Source of the DNA: Symbiodinium sp. CCMP2592
Lineage: Eukaryota > Sar > Dinophyceae > Suessiales > Symbiodiniaceae
Assembly (NCBI GenBank): GCA_905221615.1
Contig: CAJNDT010004968.1
Location: forward strand, 229,122-293,121
Reading direction: 5' to 3'
Length of the DNA: 64,000 bases
Below are positions 48,511-59,300 of the stretch, piece by piece (positions within the stretch are counted from its first letter, which is position 1; every line of letters starts with the position of its first letter). The translations under genes were made by a program, and so were the position numbers. A model generated the notes under the pieces. That model had not been told where the DNA came from. It did no database searches and was given only the letters and a program-made list of their open reading frames with translations.

Positions 48511-49958
48511 TGGACATATGAAACATGAAGATAATCATAAAACCCATAGCTCTTTTATCCTCATATCTCGATCCTGGCTCAATACTCCAATCCACTATTT
48601 TCAATGCCCAGGCCCTTCCTGCCTTCCTTTCTTCCTACCTCTCCTCTTTTTCTAGGAAGGGTGTGCCCTCCAGCCCAAATGTAAACAATCTCCAAAGACA
48701 AGCCCTGCCTTCAAAATTCTTGCATTCAGTTGAACTGATTTGAAAGAGCGGCCGTTTCCCAATATCAGCAGAGGCATAGCCTGCTTCGCCGAGCACCCAA
48801 TCTAAAGGAGTTGCCCACGACAGTAGACTTCTCCGCATCCGCAGGCATCACAGTGGAACACAGGCTTGCATCACGAACGGTCTCGCAGCCCACGCCCTGA
48901 GACCGTGAGCGAGCATCTTACTTCACCCCCGATGGTGTGCATGCAGCTGTGGCTTTCGCGCCGAACGTCGTTTCAGCAAGGACTTTGCCTTAATCGATGA
49001 GCGGCTCGCCTCGGCCTGCGAGGTCGTCAAGACGAGCGTGCTCGACATCTTCGATAGCAGGCCTAATTACTTCTCTTCACTGTATCTCGAAAGTTTCGCT
49101 CCGAGGACAAGCATTGGACGGGGGGGACGGGCATTTTTTGACACTCACACAGGCGAGGTCTGCAGACAACACAGGCGAAGAGACGGACAGGACGTTCACC
49201 GTCATTTACTGTGCGGTGGGATTCTGAGCTTGCCCTCTTGGTGTTTCACATGCAGGTACACAGATAGGCGTCCCGCTGTGGACGGGAAAGACAAAGAGAA
49301 GGATCGCGCAGACACAAACACACACACACACACACCTCCACCCGCACTCTCACAACGCATGCATGATTGGGCTTGCGGCGAGCCGAGCCGAGCACACGCC
49401 GTATTTATGGAACGAGTTTATATGCGGGCGGCTCACTATCCGACCTCTGCGTATCCACTTGTGGGAGAAGTGCCTTCCGGTGCCACTTATGCGAGATGCT
49501 CGACGTTTGTATGTGTATGTATGTATATATATACCTGTGAAGCCCAACCTCTGGAAATAAACAGCCGCAGCCGGAATCCTCAGGAAAAGCGCACGTGCCC
49601 TGAGATTTCGTGCGTTTGGGTTTCGTCAGGTTGATGGCTAAATTCATCGGATTGAGATCGCAGGGGATGTGTTGGGCATACCATTGTAAATGGTGAAGTT
49701 GAAATACCTTCAACCTCAATATCAATGGTCTTCCGGAAGCCCAAACAGCCTCGAATCAACCCGCAAGCTTGCGAAACCGCTTAAAGCCTTGCGAAGCTAT
49801 CTGCGGCCCTCGTTTTGCGGCCATTGCGAGAGCTGGCTTCACGGCGGTTCGAGGAGCGAACCTGGGAAGTAAGGGTTCTTGTCAGGATTTCGTTGTGATA
49901 GAATAGCCCTTCGATAAAAGAAAAGGCTGATATTGTTTTCGAGTTGCTCTTGTTCCAG
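48511..49958. other. Spacer with one orphan candidate exon (plus strand 48977-49110)
   Basis: After a plausible AG acceptor at 48975-48976 the plus strand reads KDFALIDERLASACEVVKTS, then DIFDSRPNYFSSLYL, and a GC donor could follow. No partner exon was found. A (CA)n run lies at about 49315-49335. Nothing else was recognised. Confidence 0.3.
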
Positions 49959-51875
49959 CTAGTCGAGCCAGGAAAGCTCGAGCATTAGCAGAGCATCCTT
50001 GTCAAGAACGTGTTGAGCCCAACACAGATACCGCTGAAGTACCTTCAAAGCGATTGCCCTGGGATCCACTCTTCGAGATATGCGGGCAGTGTGCCCAACA
50101 AAGTCTTCAGACATAAAGGTTGCTTCGGCGACGGGATTGACAGCTATCCCGCCTGTTGTCCATTCATCGTAGACCCGTAAGAAAATATGGTTGAGATAGT
50201 GGATCTTCGGTCTGTTCTTGAACAAGCACAACTTCTGCTCGTAGCACATGCTTGAAAGATTGGAATATCCGCACAAGAAAGCGTGGCCATTCCTTCTTTT
50301 TTTCGACTTCCCCAAGCCAAAGTGAAAGAACACTAAACTTCATGAATCAGTTATTCGATCGAATTGGTACTTGAGGACAGGCCAACCATGAGAAATCACA
50401 AAATCCTGCCAATACCAAGCGACTGGATGACTTCGATGCAATCGTCTGATGACATCCAGTAGTCGGCTCGGAAGCATTGGCGAATCGCTCGCCCCATAGC
50501 AAGAGCCGCCTCCAAGATTTCATTCAAGATTGGATCGCTTCGCACTTTGCCCACGAACTCTTCCTGCTGCAAAAAAAAAACCAAGAACTGCATCACCACG
50601 GCAGTGTCACTGTTTTTCGACCATTTCCCTTCAGGAAACTCACGAGTGGAGCTGTAGCCTAACAGGTCTTTCGACAAAAAACCGCAGTGCAAGCGTTTCT
50701 TCTGTGATGTCATGAATGTAGCAAGGAGCCGATTCAAGGCTGCGAGGTCTCGGTCGAAGCCACCTAGATTGAACAACATCCGCATGCTGTAGGTGATTGC
50801 AGAAGCCGTAAAATCTTGTCCGACGCCCGCATGAAACACATGGAACAGATCAGCTCGATACCAGGCTGACGGGGTGTCGTCAGGATCCAGTTGCATATAC
50901 GACAGCAGGGGGCCGCCGTTGCCCTGCCAAGGCACTCGATTGTTTTGTCTTCGTGTCTGTAGCCAAAGTGGATCGAAGAACCCGATGTGTTCGAACGGGT
51001 AATTCTCGGTTTCGTTTTCGGTTCCTGCCATGCATAGCCAGCAGCAGCCAGTTTGCGAAGCCTTAGTCCTAGACGAAGCCCGCTTGCGAACATTGTGGAA
51101 ACTTCGGTTCATGTGACCGATTTTCTTGACAAATGGAGAATCTCCAGTGAATCCAATAATCGCAATATACCACGTAGTCCCCATGGCCTGAAATCCGTCG
51201 CTGAAAAGGCTTTGCAACTTCTGACCCCACAAATCCAAAAGCGCATCGAGAGCACCTGGATGGCGCTTGTAGACAAGGCTGCTGAGAACTGCGAACAAAA
51301 ACCTTGTTGTGCCAGAGTTCCCTCGAAGATTGATGCCCAGAGTCAAGTCATCAGCCTTTCGCTTGCCACTCAAATCTACAGGGTTCGACCTGGATCCTGC
51401 TCCAAGGGCAGGGAACATTGATAAGATTTCGATCGGATCCTTTTTGTAACCGCGACCACCATCTCCATGAAGGTAGTACGGAATGAGGTTACCCAGAGGA
51501 ATGTATTGTGAAAATATCCCGTGATTGGGATGCACTTCTCGAAATTTCTCCCAGAAAGATAACATACATGCTTCAGCCGACTGGACCGGCACCCCAAGCA
51601 CTTTGTGAAAAAATCCATTCCCGCTCAAAGTTTCAAGAAAAGGTCGTGGGTCCAAATACGGGTACTGTTCCAGGGTCGCAACCTTCTTAAAAGAGATAGG
51701 CGCCGGCAGTGCCAACATGTGCTCCCTGAAAATCTTGAAGAGTGGAGCGTCCGCGCTGGATTCTTTCACTCTCGCGATGCTTGCTAACACGGGGCAGGAG
51801 TCCGTCTTCGCCGCGGTCCTGGCATCCAGGACGATGTCTTTCGCCGGGACCTCGGCCGACAGAAGATTGCAAAAG
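49959..51875 (-). CDS. Two-exon gene, dinoflagellate multicopy family of unknown function
   Basis: Exon about 50406-51875 joins exon 49959-50292 across a 113-bp intron with a GA donor (CAG|GATTTT) and AG|G acceptor (AAG|GAATGG), giving SLGIGRNGHAFLCGYSNLSS in frame. The 5' side begins after an AG at about 51876 with LLSAEVPAKDIVLDARTAAK. Landmarks: WYIAIIGFTGDSPFVKKIG, CCWLCMAGT (C-x2-C), YRADLFHVFHAGVGQDFTA, then NRPKIHYLNHIFLRV and FMSEDFVGHTARISRRVDP near the C-terminus. I remember this landmark series (xCxLCxAG, DLFHxxHxGxGxDxxA, RPKxHxxxH) from many dinoflagellate predictions without assigned function; a mobile origin is possible. The 5' start was not found. Confidence 0.65.
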
Positions 51876-52062
51876 CTAAAGTTTGCATAGAATGCAACGA
51901 CCGATCATCATGCTTGCAGAACTTCGTAAGCTTCCCAGACCTGACTAACCCATGCAAGCAAGATCGTTTTTGCACAACGCACGAAGCCCGAATTGTGCAG
52001 ACTTGTCAGTGTGCTTTCACACCCAGCACCCCCGCCCCTATATCTTACACAGCCAATCTCAA

Positions 52063-52620
52063 CTAACCCAAAATGGGTTCTTTCTGCGAAGCATTGGTAG
52101 CTGCACAATACGCATAGTATGGAGGCGGGAAACGAGGCACTTGGTTTCTATCATGCATACTTTCACCGCCCAGTTGTCGATTTCGGCATCGGTAACCATT
52201 GTCGTAAAACTCTGCAATGACAGCAGCCTCCAACATTTCCAACATACCCAGAAGATCGGAGCGATAGGTCTGGTGGATGATGACGAAGCTTTTGAAGTTC
52301 TGCTGACGGTAACTCTCCCTCCGTTTCGTTGGGTTGGCAGTGAGCCCTATCTTGAAGACGCACAATTGCTGACCCCCGTTCTCCTTTTGAATAGCCCTGA
52401 CGGTATCCAGGCAGTGCCAAAGGATTTTACCAGCAGTTGAATCTTCTGTGATAACCCGCACATCCAGGTCTGGCTTGCCCTGCTGCTGCTTCTGAGCCGG
52501 ACATTGACATGGGCACGGAGCCCTGGTCACTGAAGGAACTGGGCTGGGTTCCGAGGAAGTGGAGGGATTTTCATCCTCTGATTCGCTCCATGGGAAAACA
52601 TGGTAGCGTGCCGAACTCAT
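52063..52620 (-). CDS. GIY-YIG-like (T5orf172-type) domain protein
   Basis: 185 codons from ATG at 52620. The N-terminal 45 residues are Ser/Pro-rich with CPCQCPAQ. The domain follows at about 85-165: LCVFKIGLTANPTKRRESY carries the K-I-G-x-T and Arg of the family, MLEAAVIAEFY the probable catalytic Glu, and CRNRQLGGES the late Asn-Gly-Gly-Glu. The tail PPPYYAYCAATNAS occurs, as I recall, in similar dinoflagellate proteins. GIY-YIG domains are metal-dependent nucleases, but many derivatives have other roles. It lies 187 bp upstream of the two-exon gene on the same strand; whether they share a transcript is not shown. The real 3' end may be a splice site before the stop. Confidence 0.6.
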   Translation of the reverse strand: MSSARYHVFPWSESEDENPSTSSEPSPVPSVTRAPCPCQCPAQKQQQGKPDLDVRVITEDSTAGKILWHCLDTVRAIQKENGGQQLCVFKIGLTANPTKRRESYRQQNFKSFVIIHQTYRSDLLGMLEMLEAAVIAEFYDNGYRCRNRQLGGESMHDRNQVPRFPPPYYAYCAATNASQKEPILG

Positions 52621-52882
52621 TCTACGCTGAAGCTCTTGGAAAGTATGCCGATTGCGTCATTTGAAGCGTGTGCATCCGTGCCCAATAAACTACAACCTCT
52701 GAATACATAAATCATAAACCTGCAAATTGAGATCCACGGCGGCACAAGACTGCATGTACGCAAGCATCAAGCAAGGAAGACAGATTCACGCAAGACCCTG
52801 TGCATCATGTAGCATGGACTCACGACAGCTTGCTGAACTCTATATTCGTTTGATCTACTTGGCTATAGAATTCCATACTCAC

Positions 52883-52969
52883 GTCCGATCTGTGGGGCCC
52901 AGACCCCTTTGCCGTACTTTCTCACGAAGACATAGACATTCTCCCCGATGTAGCGGTCATCTTCTGAAC
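52883..52969 (-). CDS. Orphan candidate exon
   Basis: Bounded by AG|GT (acceptor, 52970-52971) and C|GTGAGT (donor, 52881-52882), both strong. It reads SEDDRYIGENVYVFVRKYGK then GVWAPQIG, 29 codons. It could be an upstream exon of the GIY-YIG-like gene; phases could not be joined. Confidence 0.4.
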
Positions 52970-53862
52970 CTGCGTGGTTTCATGTTTTTCAGCTAGCTTT
53001 TGCGTAAAAGGTTGGTGGATGATCGGCCCTATAGTAGGATCGAGGACTTTGGGTTTAAGGTACTTTAGGGGTTTTCGAGTGTTGAGGATATAGGGTTCGA
53101 TCGGGGTTCAGGGTCTTGGCGCCCACAGCTACAGGTTCTTTAAGTCTGGCAGGGTTTATAGGCTTCTGGTCGGCAGTTCTTTGGGGCTTGGGCTTTCGGA
53201 CTGCGGGTCTATATGTTCTCGCGCACTACGGAGGTCTTAGGCTTGCGGTTTTGGAATCCAGGCCATGCGAACTATTTCAACTCAGGATTACCGGCGAGAG
53301 CGGAGAATTACGCAAAAGCTGCAGTCTTTCTCACCCCAGCAAGATTTCGCGAACGGTCATCAGACACAATAGCCTGCACTCGAGCACAGTCCCTGAGCTG
53401 CGCGGTTCCCATAGCAGCAGACGTTTCAACGATCGACCGACATGTTGACTCTTCGCGACTGGACTATTGGGGCTCGGGACTAGATTGGGGTGTAGTATAT
53501 ACTGTCGAACGATGGATGTTTGCCTGCCGCTACCCTGAATTAGGCATGATTAGCCTCCTAGGGTGAGACAAGAAACCTGCCTGTGCCATCAACTCGCTAT
53601 ACAGCTGGAGTACAGCCTAGACACTACGTAAATCACGAGCACAGAGTGACCTCACAAGTTTGTAATCAACTAGCAATGAGCTCCTGTGGTTCCATCTTTA
53701 GCACAGCCTGTGACAAGGCAGCGAACAGGAGTTCGGTAGCGAACTCCATCCATCTAGATGCACACAACGCATTTTCAAACGCAGAAGCTACCTGGTAGCA
53801 TACACCGCGTGTTTCTATGAAGGAAGAAAGCAAACCCCCAGCTTCAGCCCGCGCAGCCAAGA
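52970..53862. other. Intergenic stretch, no gene seen
   Basis: Separates the last exon of the 17-exon gene from the orphan exon. The plus strand is rich in GGGTTT/TTTAGGG-like words between about 53040 and 53230, reminiscent of degenerate telomere-type repeats. No coding signal. Confidence 0.4.
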
Positions 53863-56371
53863 TCACTGGGTGTCCTCGGGATTTTTCTTCGCGGCCTTGG
53901 CCTTGCGCAGCTTGCTCAGCTGCTGCCTCAGTCAAGCTATAAAGCGCGAGGCTAGGTGTCGATAGAATCAAAGCCCGGCAAGACCGACCTACTTAATAGA
54001 TGCAGTCCCGGTTGCTTGTGCGAAGCCTCCAAAGTGCTGGCTTTGCTCATCCTAAGCAGCATTCAAGTGCGGTGTTGCAAGCGCGATACATGCATGCCCG
54101 CATACTAATTCTAGGACAAGGTTCAGCTTTGTAGCCTTCTTGAAGAGCTCGTGACAGTCACTGGTCATCCTCAGATACTGATAGGTGCAGCACATACATG
54201 CTCCAGCATCGGGAAATTCAGAGTTTCACGCGAATCTTGAGCGGCTGAGTAGCTTCTCCGAAAAGCCATTGATCCGACCTTCAGCCTTGATATCAGCCAT
54301 GTCCTCGTAAACCGTCTCAAACTCCCTGCTCATATCGTCGAGCTTGCGGATGGTCCTGAGGTCAACATGCGAAGCTTCAGGCTACACGGATATCGCAGAG
54401 GCATCACCGTGCTTGAAGCTTTGTGCAGGATGATAAGGGTTTACAGGTTTTAGGGCTTCCGGTGCTTTCTGTATTTCTTGCAGACAACAGTCGCATCACA
54501 GCTCTTGTCACCCGCAGCTGCCGCTCTCATCTTGTCGAGAAAGCTTGCAAGGCTGTTCTTTGCTTTCAACGTAGCATTGAGATGCTCAGTCAGCACAGCA
54601 GCAACCTTAACTTTAAGTTGCAGGGAGAGAACTATAAGCACAGTGCAGCATGGCAGGACGGAGGCTTCTCCAAACGACTCGTGTGCGATCCCAAGAGGCA
54701 GGCTTCTGCTTGTCGCCTTCCTTGCTCGGTTCCCCACGATGAACCAAAGGATCATCAGCACCGAAGTCGAACCCGTCGAGCTGAACCCGTGGTTTGAAGT
54801 TCAACTCGTCTCCCCCGGTGCCCTCATACTTCTTCTCGTGGGTCAAGCTCTCCATGTCTTCCTTGGACAAGGTTCCTTCTGTCCTGATATTGACCCAGTA
54901 CTCCAGGACATCCTCATCGTACTCACACTGCCTCAACCGGCGCAACTACATGCTAGATTCTGGAAGACCTAGGCTGCGGGGTTTCAGGATCCTTGCTAAC
55001 TTCGCAGGGGTTCTATTGGGTAGCTTCCTTGGGTACGTAGTGTATGCACAATACGGGGCCCCAGGTTCAAAGCAGTGCGACTCAGGCATACAATATGTGA
55101 GACCAGGCAAGACACCTTAAATCTTACAAGTTTGCGTAATCTTCAAGATCGGGTTCCAGAAGCCAGAGAAAACCGAGTGCTCTAAGACTCTAGAGTGCTG
55201 ATGTGAGTGTAAATGCAAACAATGCATGTAGTCGGAAGATTATGAACAAAAACACATGGTAACTACTTTGATCCATACACGCATATAAGGTTCAACACAG
55301 GAATATCGGAGGCATGGCTGTAAACTCCTTGAAGGCACAAGCAGCTAAGATTATATAGTGCGAACAACTCGGTTTGCACCAGGCATAAAACCCCACCAAC
55401 CATGCAAAGAAGCTCCTAAACCTATCTCGAATCCAGGTTCTGTAAAGTTGAAGAGGAATTGGGGCTAAAACGCCTTAGGGTTTTTACGCTGTAAAGCCTT
55501 ACAACATCTAAGGCAGGTTCTCGAAAATAGCGAACAACTTGCTGCCAGGCTGCCGAACCAAGCCCTTGCTCTCCGCCCATTTCACGATCTTCTCGATCCG
55601 AGTCCTGAGCTGAATTCGGGTGGGACTACACATGGGTTGAGACCCTGTCGTACATTTCATATATGGGGAGCTGCAGGAATAGATTGCGTTCAGGGACCGA
55701 CACTGTGGAGATAGTTAAATTCATGCAAGGTTCGCGCTGTAGCCCAGCTCCGTTCTCATATCATCTCGAGAGTAGAAACCTCCCTTGACGGTGAGCTTCT
55801 TCTTTCGAGTTGTCACACACAAGACTGTCACGGACTCCAGGAACACAGCCTTCAAGTAAGAATCGCGCACCGAGACATACAGTTGTGCTTCCCAAAATTG
55901 ATTCTACAGCATCGTATGTATTTGCATGGAAGTCGGAAAGCAGCCTAGGCAGGACACCCTTTCATGCCTGATCCTAGGGAGTTTATTGGTTCTATAGCTA
56001 GGAGATCAATACCTTATTAGGACTTTGAAAGAACTCTCCCGGCCCACCTTGACACCTCCACTCTTGGCCCACATTTGGTACAGGGTTGTACGACCTTTTG
56101 CGGCATCGTTAAACATCTCGAAGATATTCTCCGGAACCTCAAGATGTCCGCTGCACGGCTTCGGTGTGCAAATTCTCCTGACCTTGCTTTTCTCGTTCTT
56201 GTCCAAAGTGGCACTTGTCAACACCCTGGGCTCCTCGTTCTCATCGTCTGAGGTCGCAGGCGACCGGGTCCTCTTCGTGCCGCGTGGCACTGTGCCTTTC
56301 TCGGCACCGGGTGCAGGCGTAGAAGTCGCGGATTTGGGCGGGCTGGAGGGCTTTGGCAATGTCTCGGGTTC
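53863..56371 (-). CDS. Exons 10-17 of the 17-exon gene (GHLEVPENIFEMF half)
   Basis: Exon 10 (56048-56371) has a basic/acidic linker with GTKRTRSPATSDDENEEP, a possible nuclear localisation signal, then GHLEVPENIFEMFNDAAKG and LYQMWAKSGGVK. Exon 11 has FWEAQLYVSVRDSYLKAVF and GGFYSRDDMRTELGYS; exon 12 IEKIVKWAESKGLVR; exon 13 YDEDVLEYWVNIRTEGTLSK; exon 14 VAAVLTEHLNATLKAKNSLA; exon 15 LDDMSREFETVYEDMADIKA; exon 16 TSDCHELFKKATK; exon 17 QQLSKLRKAKAAKKNPEDTQ then stop. The 3' third is helical and probably coiled coil. The succession LEVP - GGFY - YDEDVLEYW is one I recall from dinoflagellate proteins; function unknown. Confidence 0.65.
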
Positions 56372-59300
56372 CTGGGCACTACGGTTTTTTAGTTCAGCTA
56401 GAGGGTTTCTATATAGGCAGGTTGGTGTCATACGGATCGATCCAGGGCTGAGGGTTTATTAGGGTTTAGACGATCGACCTGTTGGGTTTTTTAATACTAC
56501 CGATAGATATCGATTGCATGAGACTTAATGAATTGGCAAGGAACGGTAGTCCTTTTCAAGTTGGCCACCGGGGGAGCCGAAGCGGGCTGTCCCGCCTTGC
56601 TTGCATCCAGAGCAGCCTGCTGCTTCAGGATGACGGTTTTCATGAGCTCCATCTGCTGCTTCATTGCCTAGGAATGAGCTTGCCAGATCGAACTTCTTTT
56701 ATAGGTCAGAGGCCCAGTAGCTTCTCGACTCAGGTGATCACAAGTTACGTGGATTCACGCAATCACTGCTCATAAATCTGGCTCAATATGGTTCTCGAGG
56801 ATTAATATGCAGACACAACGGGAACTACGCACCGAAGGAAAACATAGCTCATGTGCCTATAGCACAAATCAAGCAGCTGTAAGGGCTATCCAAGTTTTAG
56901 TCCGTTATAGAGCAAAGCATCTTATATCTGCATGGGGCTGGGGCTTTCTGTGGTCACTGCTTCATGGTTTGGGGGCTCGGAGAGAATATTGTGCTTCAGA
57001 CTGCGGGACTTGGTCGCTAAAGTATGTTTCGGGGTCCTATAGTAGATTTGGTTCCTAGGCACGGGAAGATCTTGCATGATGCAAGCTATATAGAAAATAC
57101 GCGAGATCATATATGGGATGGGACCGAGATACCTGAAGTTCAGGGTCAGGCGAACGCGCAGGCGTGGAAGGCGAAGTCACAGGGGTCGGTGTGGCTGGCG
57201 ACGGCAGATGGTGCTCATCATATTCCGATTTCACCTGAGTTGGGATTGCTTTCGGCTTTAGGGCTAGAGGGTTCTGACCAGTACATGTCATGTGGGCAGC
57301 ATATATGACCGACGGCGTAGTACCAAGGCACGGGAACAAGAGCAGCACAAGGGGCTGGCTCACGCTTGACAGGCGAAGCTCGGGACAGGTCCAGGGCTTT
57401 CTGAAGCTCCTGTTGGGTGCTGCATTAGCATGAGCGGTCTAAATTGTAGTCTAGAATCTAGACTACAATTTACGCGTATGATGTATATATTGTGTGCCGA
57501 CCCCAACAAAGAGCACCCCTATAGAGACACATGCGCAAATGCACGCAAAGACACAATCAATTAACTTCTATGGAGTGTGTGTCTCGCACATGCACACCAC
57601 GCACGTATAACGGATCTTTGGGTTGCGTGGAAATCTAGCCACACACCTGATACTGCCTAGATGCCTGCAGAGTGTGCTGCCCCTATCATGATAGTATAAT
57701 TCACGATCTGTCCTGAGCCACCTGCTCCAACCCTGTCACGTCACCGGCCGATGCTTGGCGCATCAGCAGCGATAGGCCAGACACCAGGGTCTCTGCCGAA
57801 TGCACATCTCTTGACAAAGCCATGAAATCACAAAAGGACCGGGGAGGGATCCTACGCTATCCGAAGCGTACACGGAAGCCTTCGGGCTAAATCGGGGCTG
57901 CACCTGATAAACCGACACAGCATAGCGTAAAATCACGCTAAAAAAAAAGCAGTTGTTGGCGCGCAACTTTTCGGTTGTTGCTCGCATGTTTGTGGGGGTT
58001 GCGCGCATGTTTTCAGGTGTTTCGATTTTCCCAAAATTGCGCAAAATGCCACTTCGCAATTCAGTAGTGCACCTGCTAGCCACACAAGCCCCTGAATCAC
58101 GCAAGAACGGAGAAGAAACGCACGAAATTGCGCAAACCACAAAAACCTGCAAGCCCAACGCTGGAAACAAGAACCGGAACACTGCCATATTCGATCACTC
58201 TCAGAAATCACAAAAGGAGCCTAGCTCAAAGCTTGCAACCCCAAGCTGCGAAACCCCACAAACCCGCAACCCGCACAAACCCCAACCGTCACAACCCCAA
58301 ACCACGCAAGATCCCAAACCACGCAAGCCCACAAACCCGAAACCCCGCAGCCCCAAATCCTGCAATCGCGCAAGCCAGCCCTTACACCCAGCTGCATGGA
58401 ACAGCAAAGCCCGCAAACCCAAAATCGCGCACCCCAAACCCTGCAAGCCCAAACCTGTGCCATGCACAGCATAGACATCAACCCTGCAACATCCTGCAAC
58501 CCCTAAAATATGCTATTGCACTCAACACACACACAAGACTGACAACCCTAAATCCTGTAGCCCCTCGATTGCTCGAACCCATGCAACCCAAGTCGAAGGA
58601 GCCCTGCGCCACAACAGCCAGCAGCCCCACAAATCCAGCAACCGGCACCAAAACCCAAGCAACCATCAATACCGGCATAGGACAGCACCTGCAAAGCCTA
58701 GCCCCTGATCCAACATTCCGGCTTTAGGCTTTGGGCTGGCGTCAGATTTGCGCAGCTAGTCTGGCCACCCCAACCTAGCTCAAGTCCGATCTTGCCTAGC
58801 CAATCCCATCCAGCTCACCACCGCATGGTTACGCAACGCGAAAACACAAGCAGCAACTCAATGGAAACTCGATCAGCATCCACCCTGGCTAGTTTTGCGA
58901 AGCCTCGCACTACCGCTGCCTACTCATGGTCTTTATCTTACACAAGAGAAAAGCGGTAAGCTTGTTGGTGTACGGCCACCAAATGGTCAGGTGACTCCGA
59001 TCGAACGAGATCCTGTAATTCCATGCTATGCATGCATGCATGTTCACGGAACACAGGCATGTATGCATGCATGCACATATTACGCGGAGCTGAAATGAGA
59101 ACGTCCTTTGAAGAATTACAGGAAACCCCAAGTCCAATCCAATTATGCAGCTATGTGGGTCATAGCAACCTAGACCCTATAAGGCCGGAGAGGATCTCAT
59201 ATTATACATAGTGGCACGCAATTGTAGGATTCGCGAAACAGGTTATCAGGAGTCCTGCGATATACACATACTGCGGTGTCGGGAAGCCTAGCAATCTTCT

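Noticed and set aside
48166..48604. Poly-Val/Leu/Ser frames of up to 141 codons
   Set aside because: Same cause: the CTA microsatellite right of copy 2.
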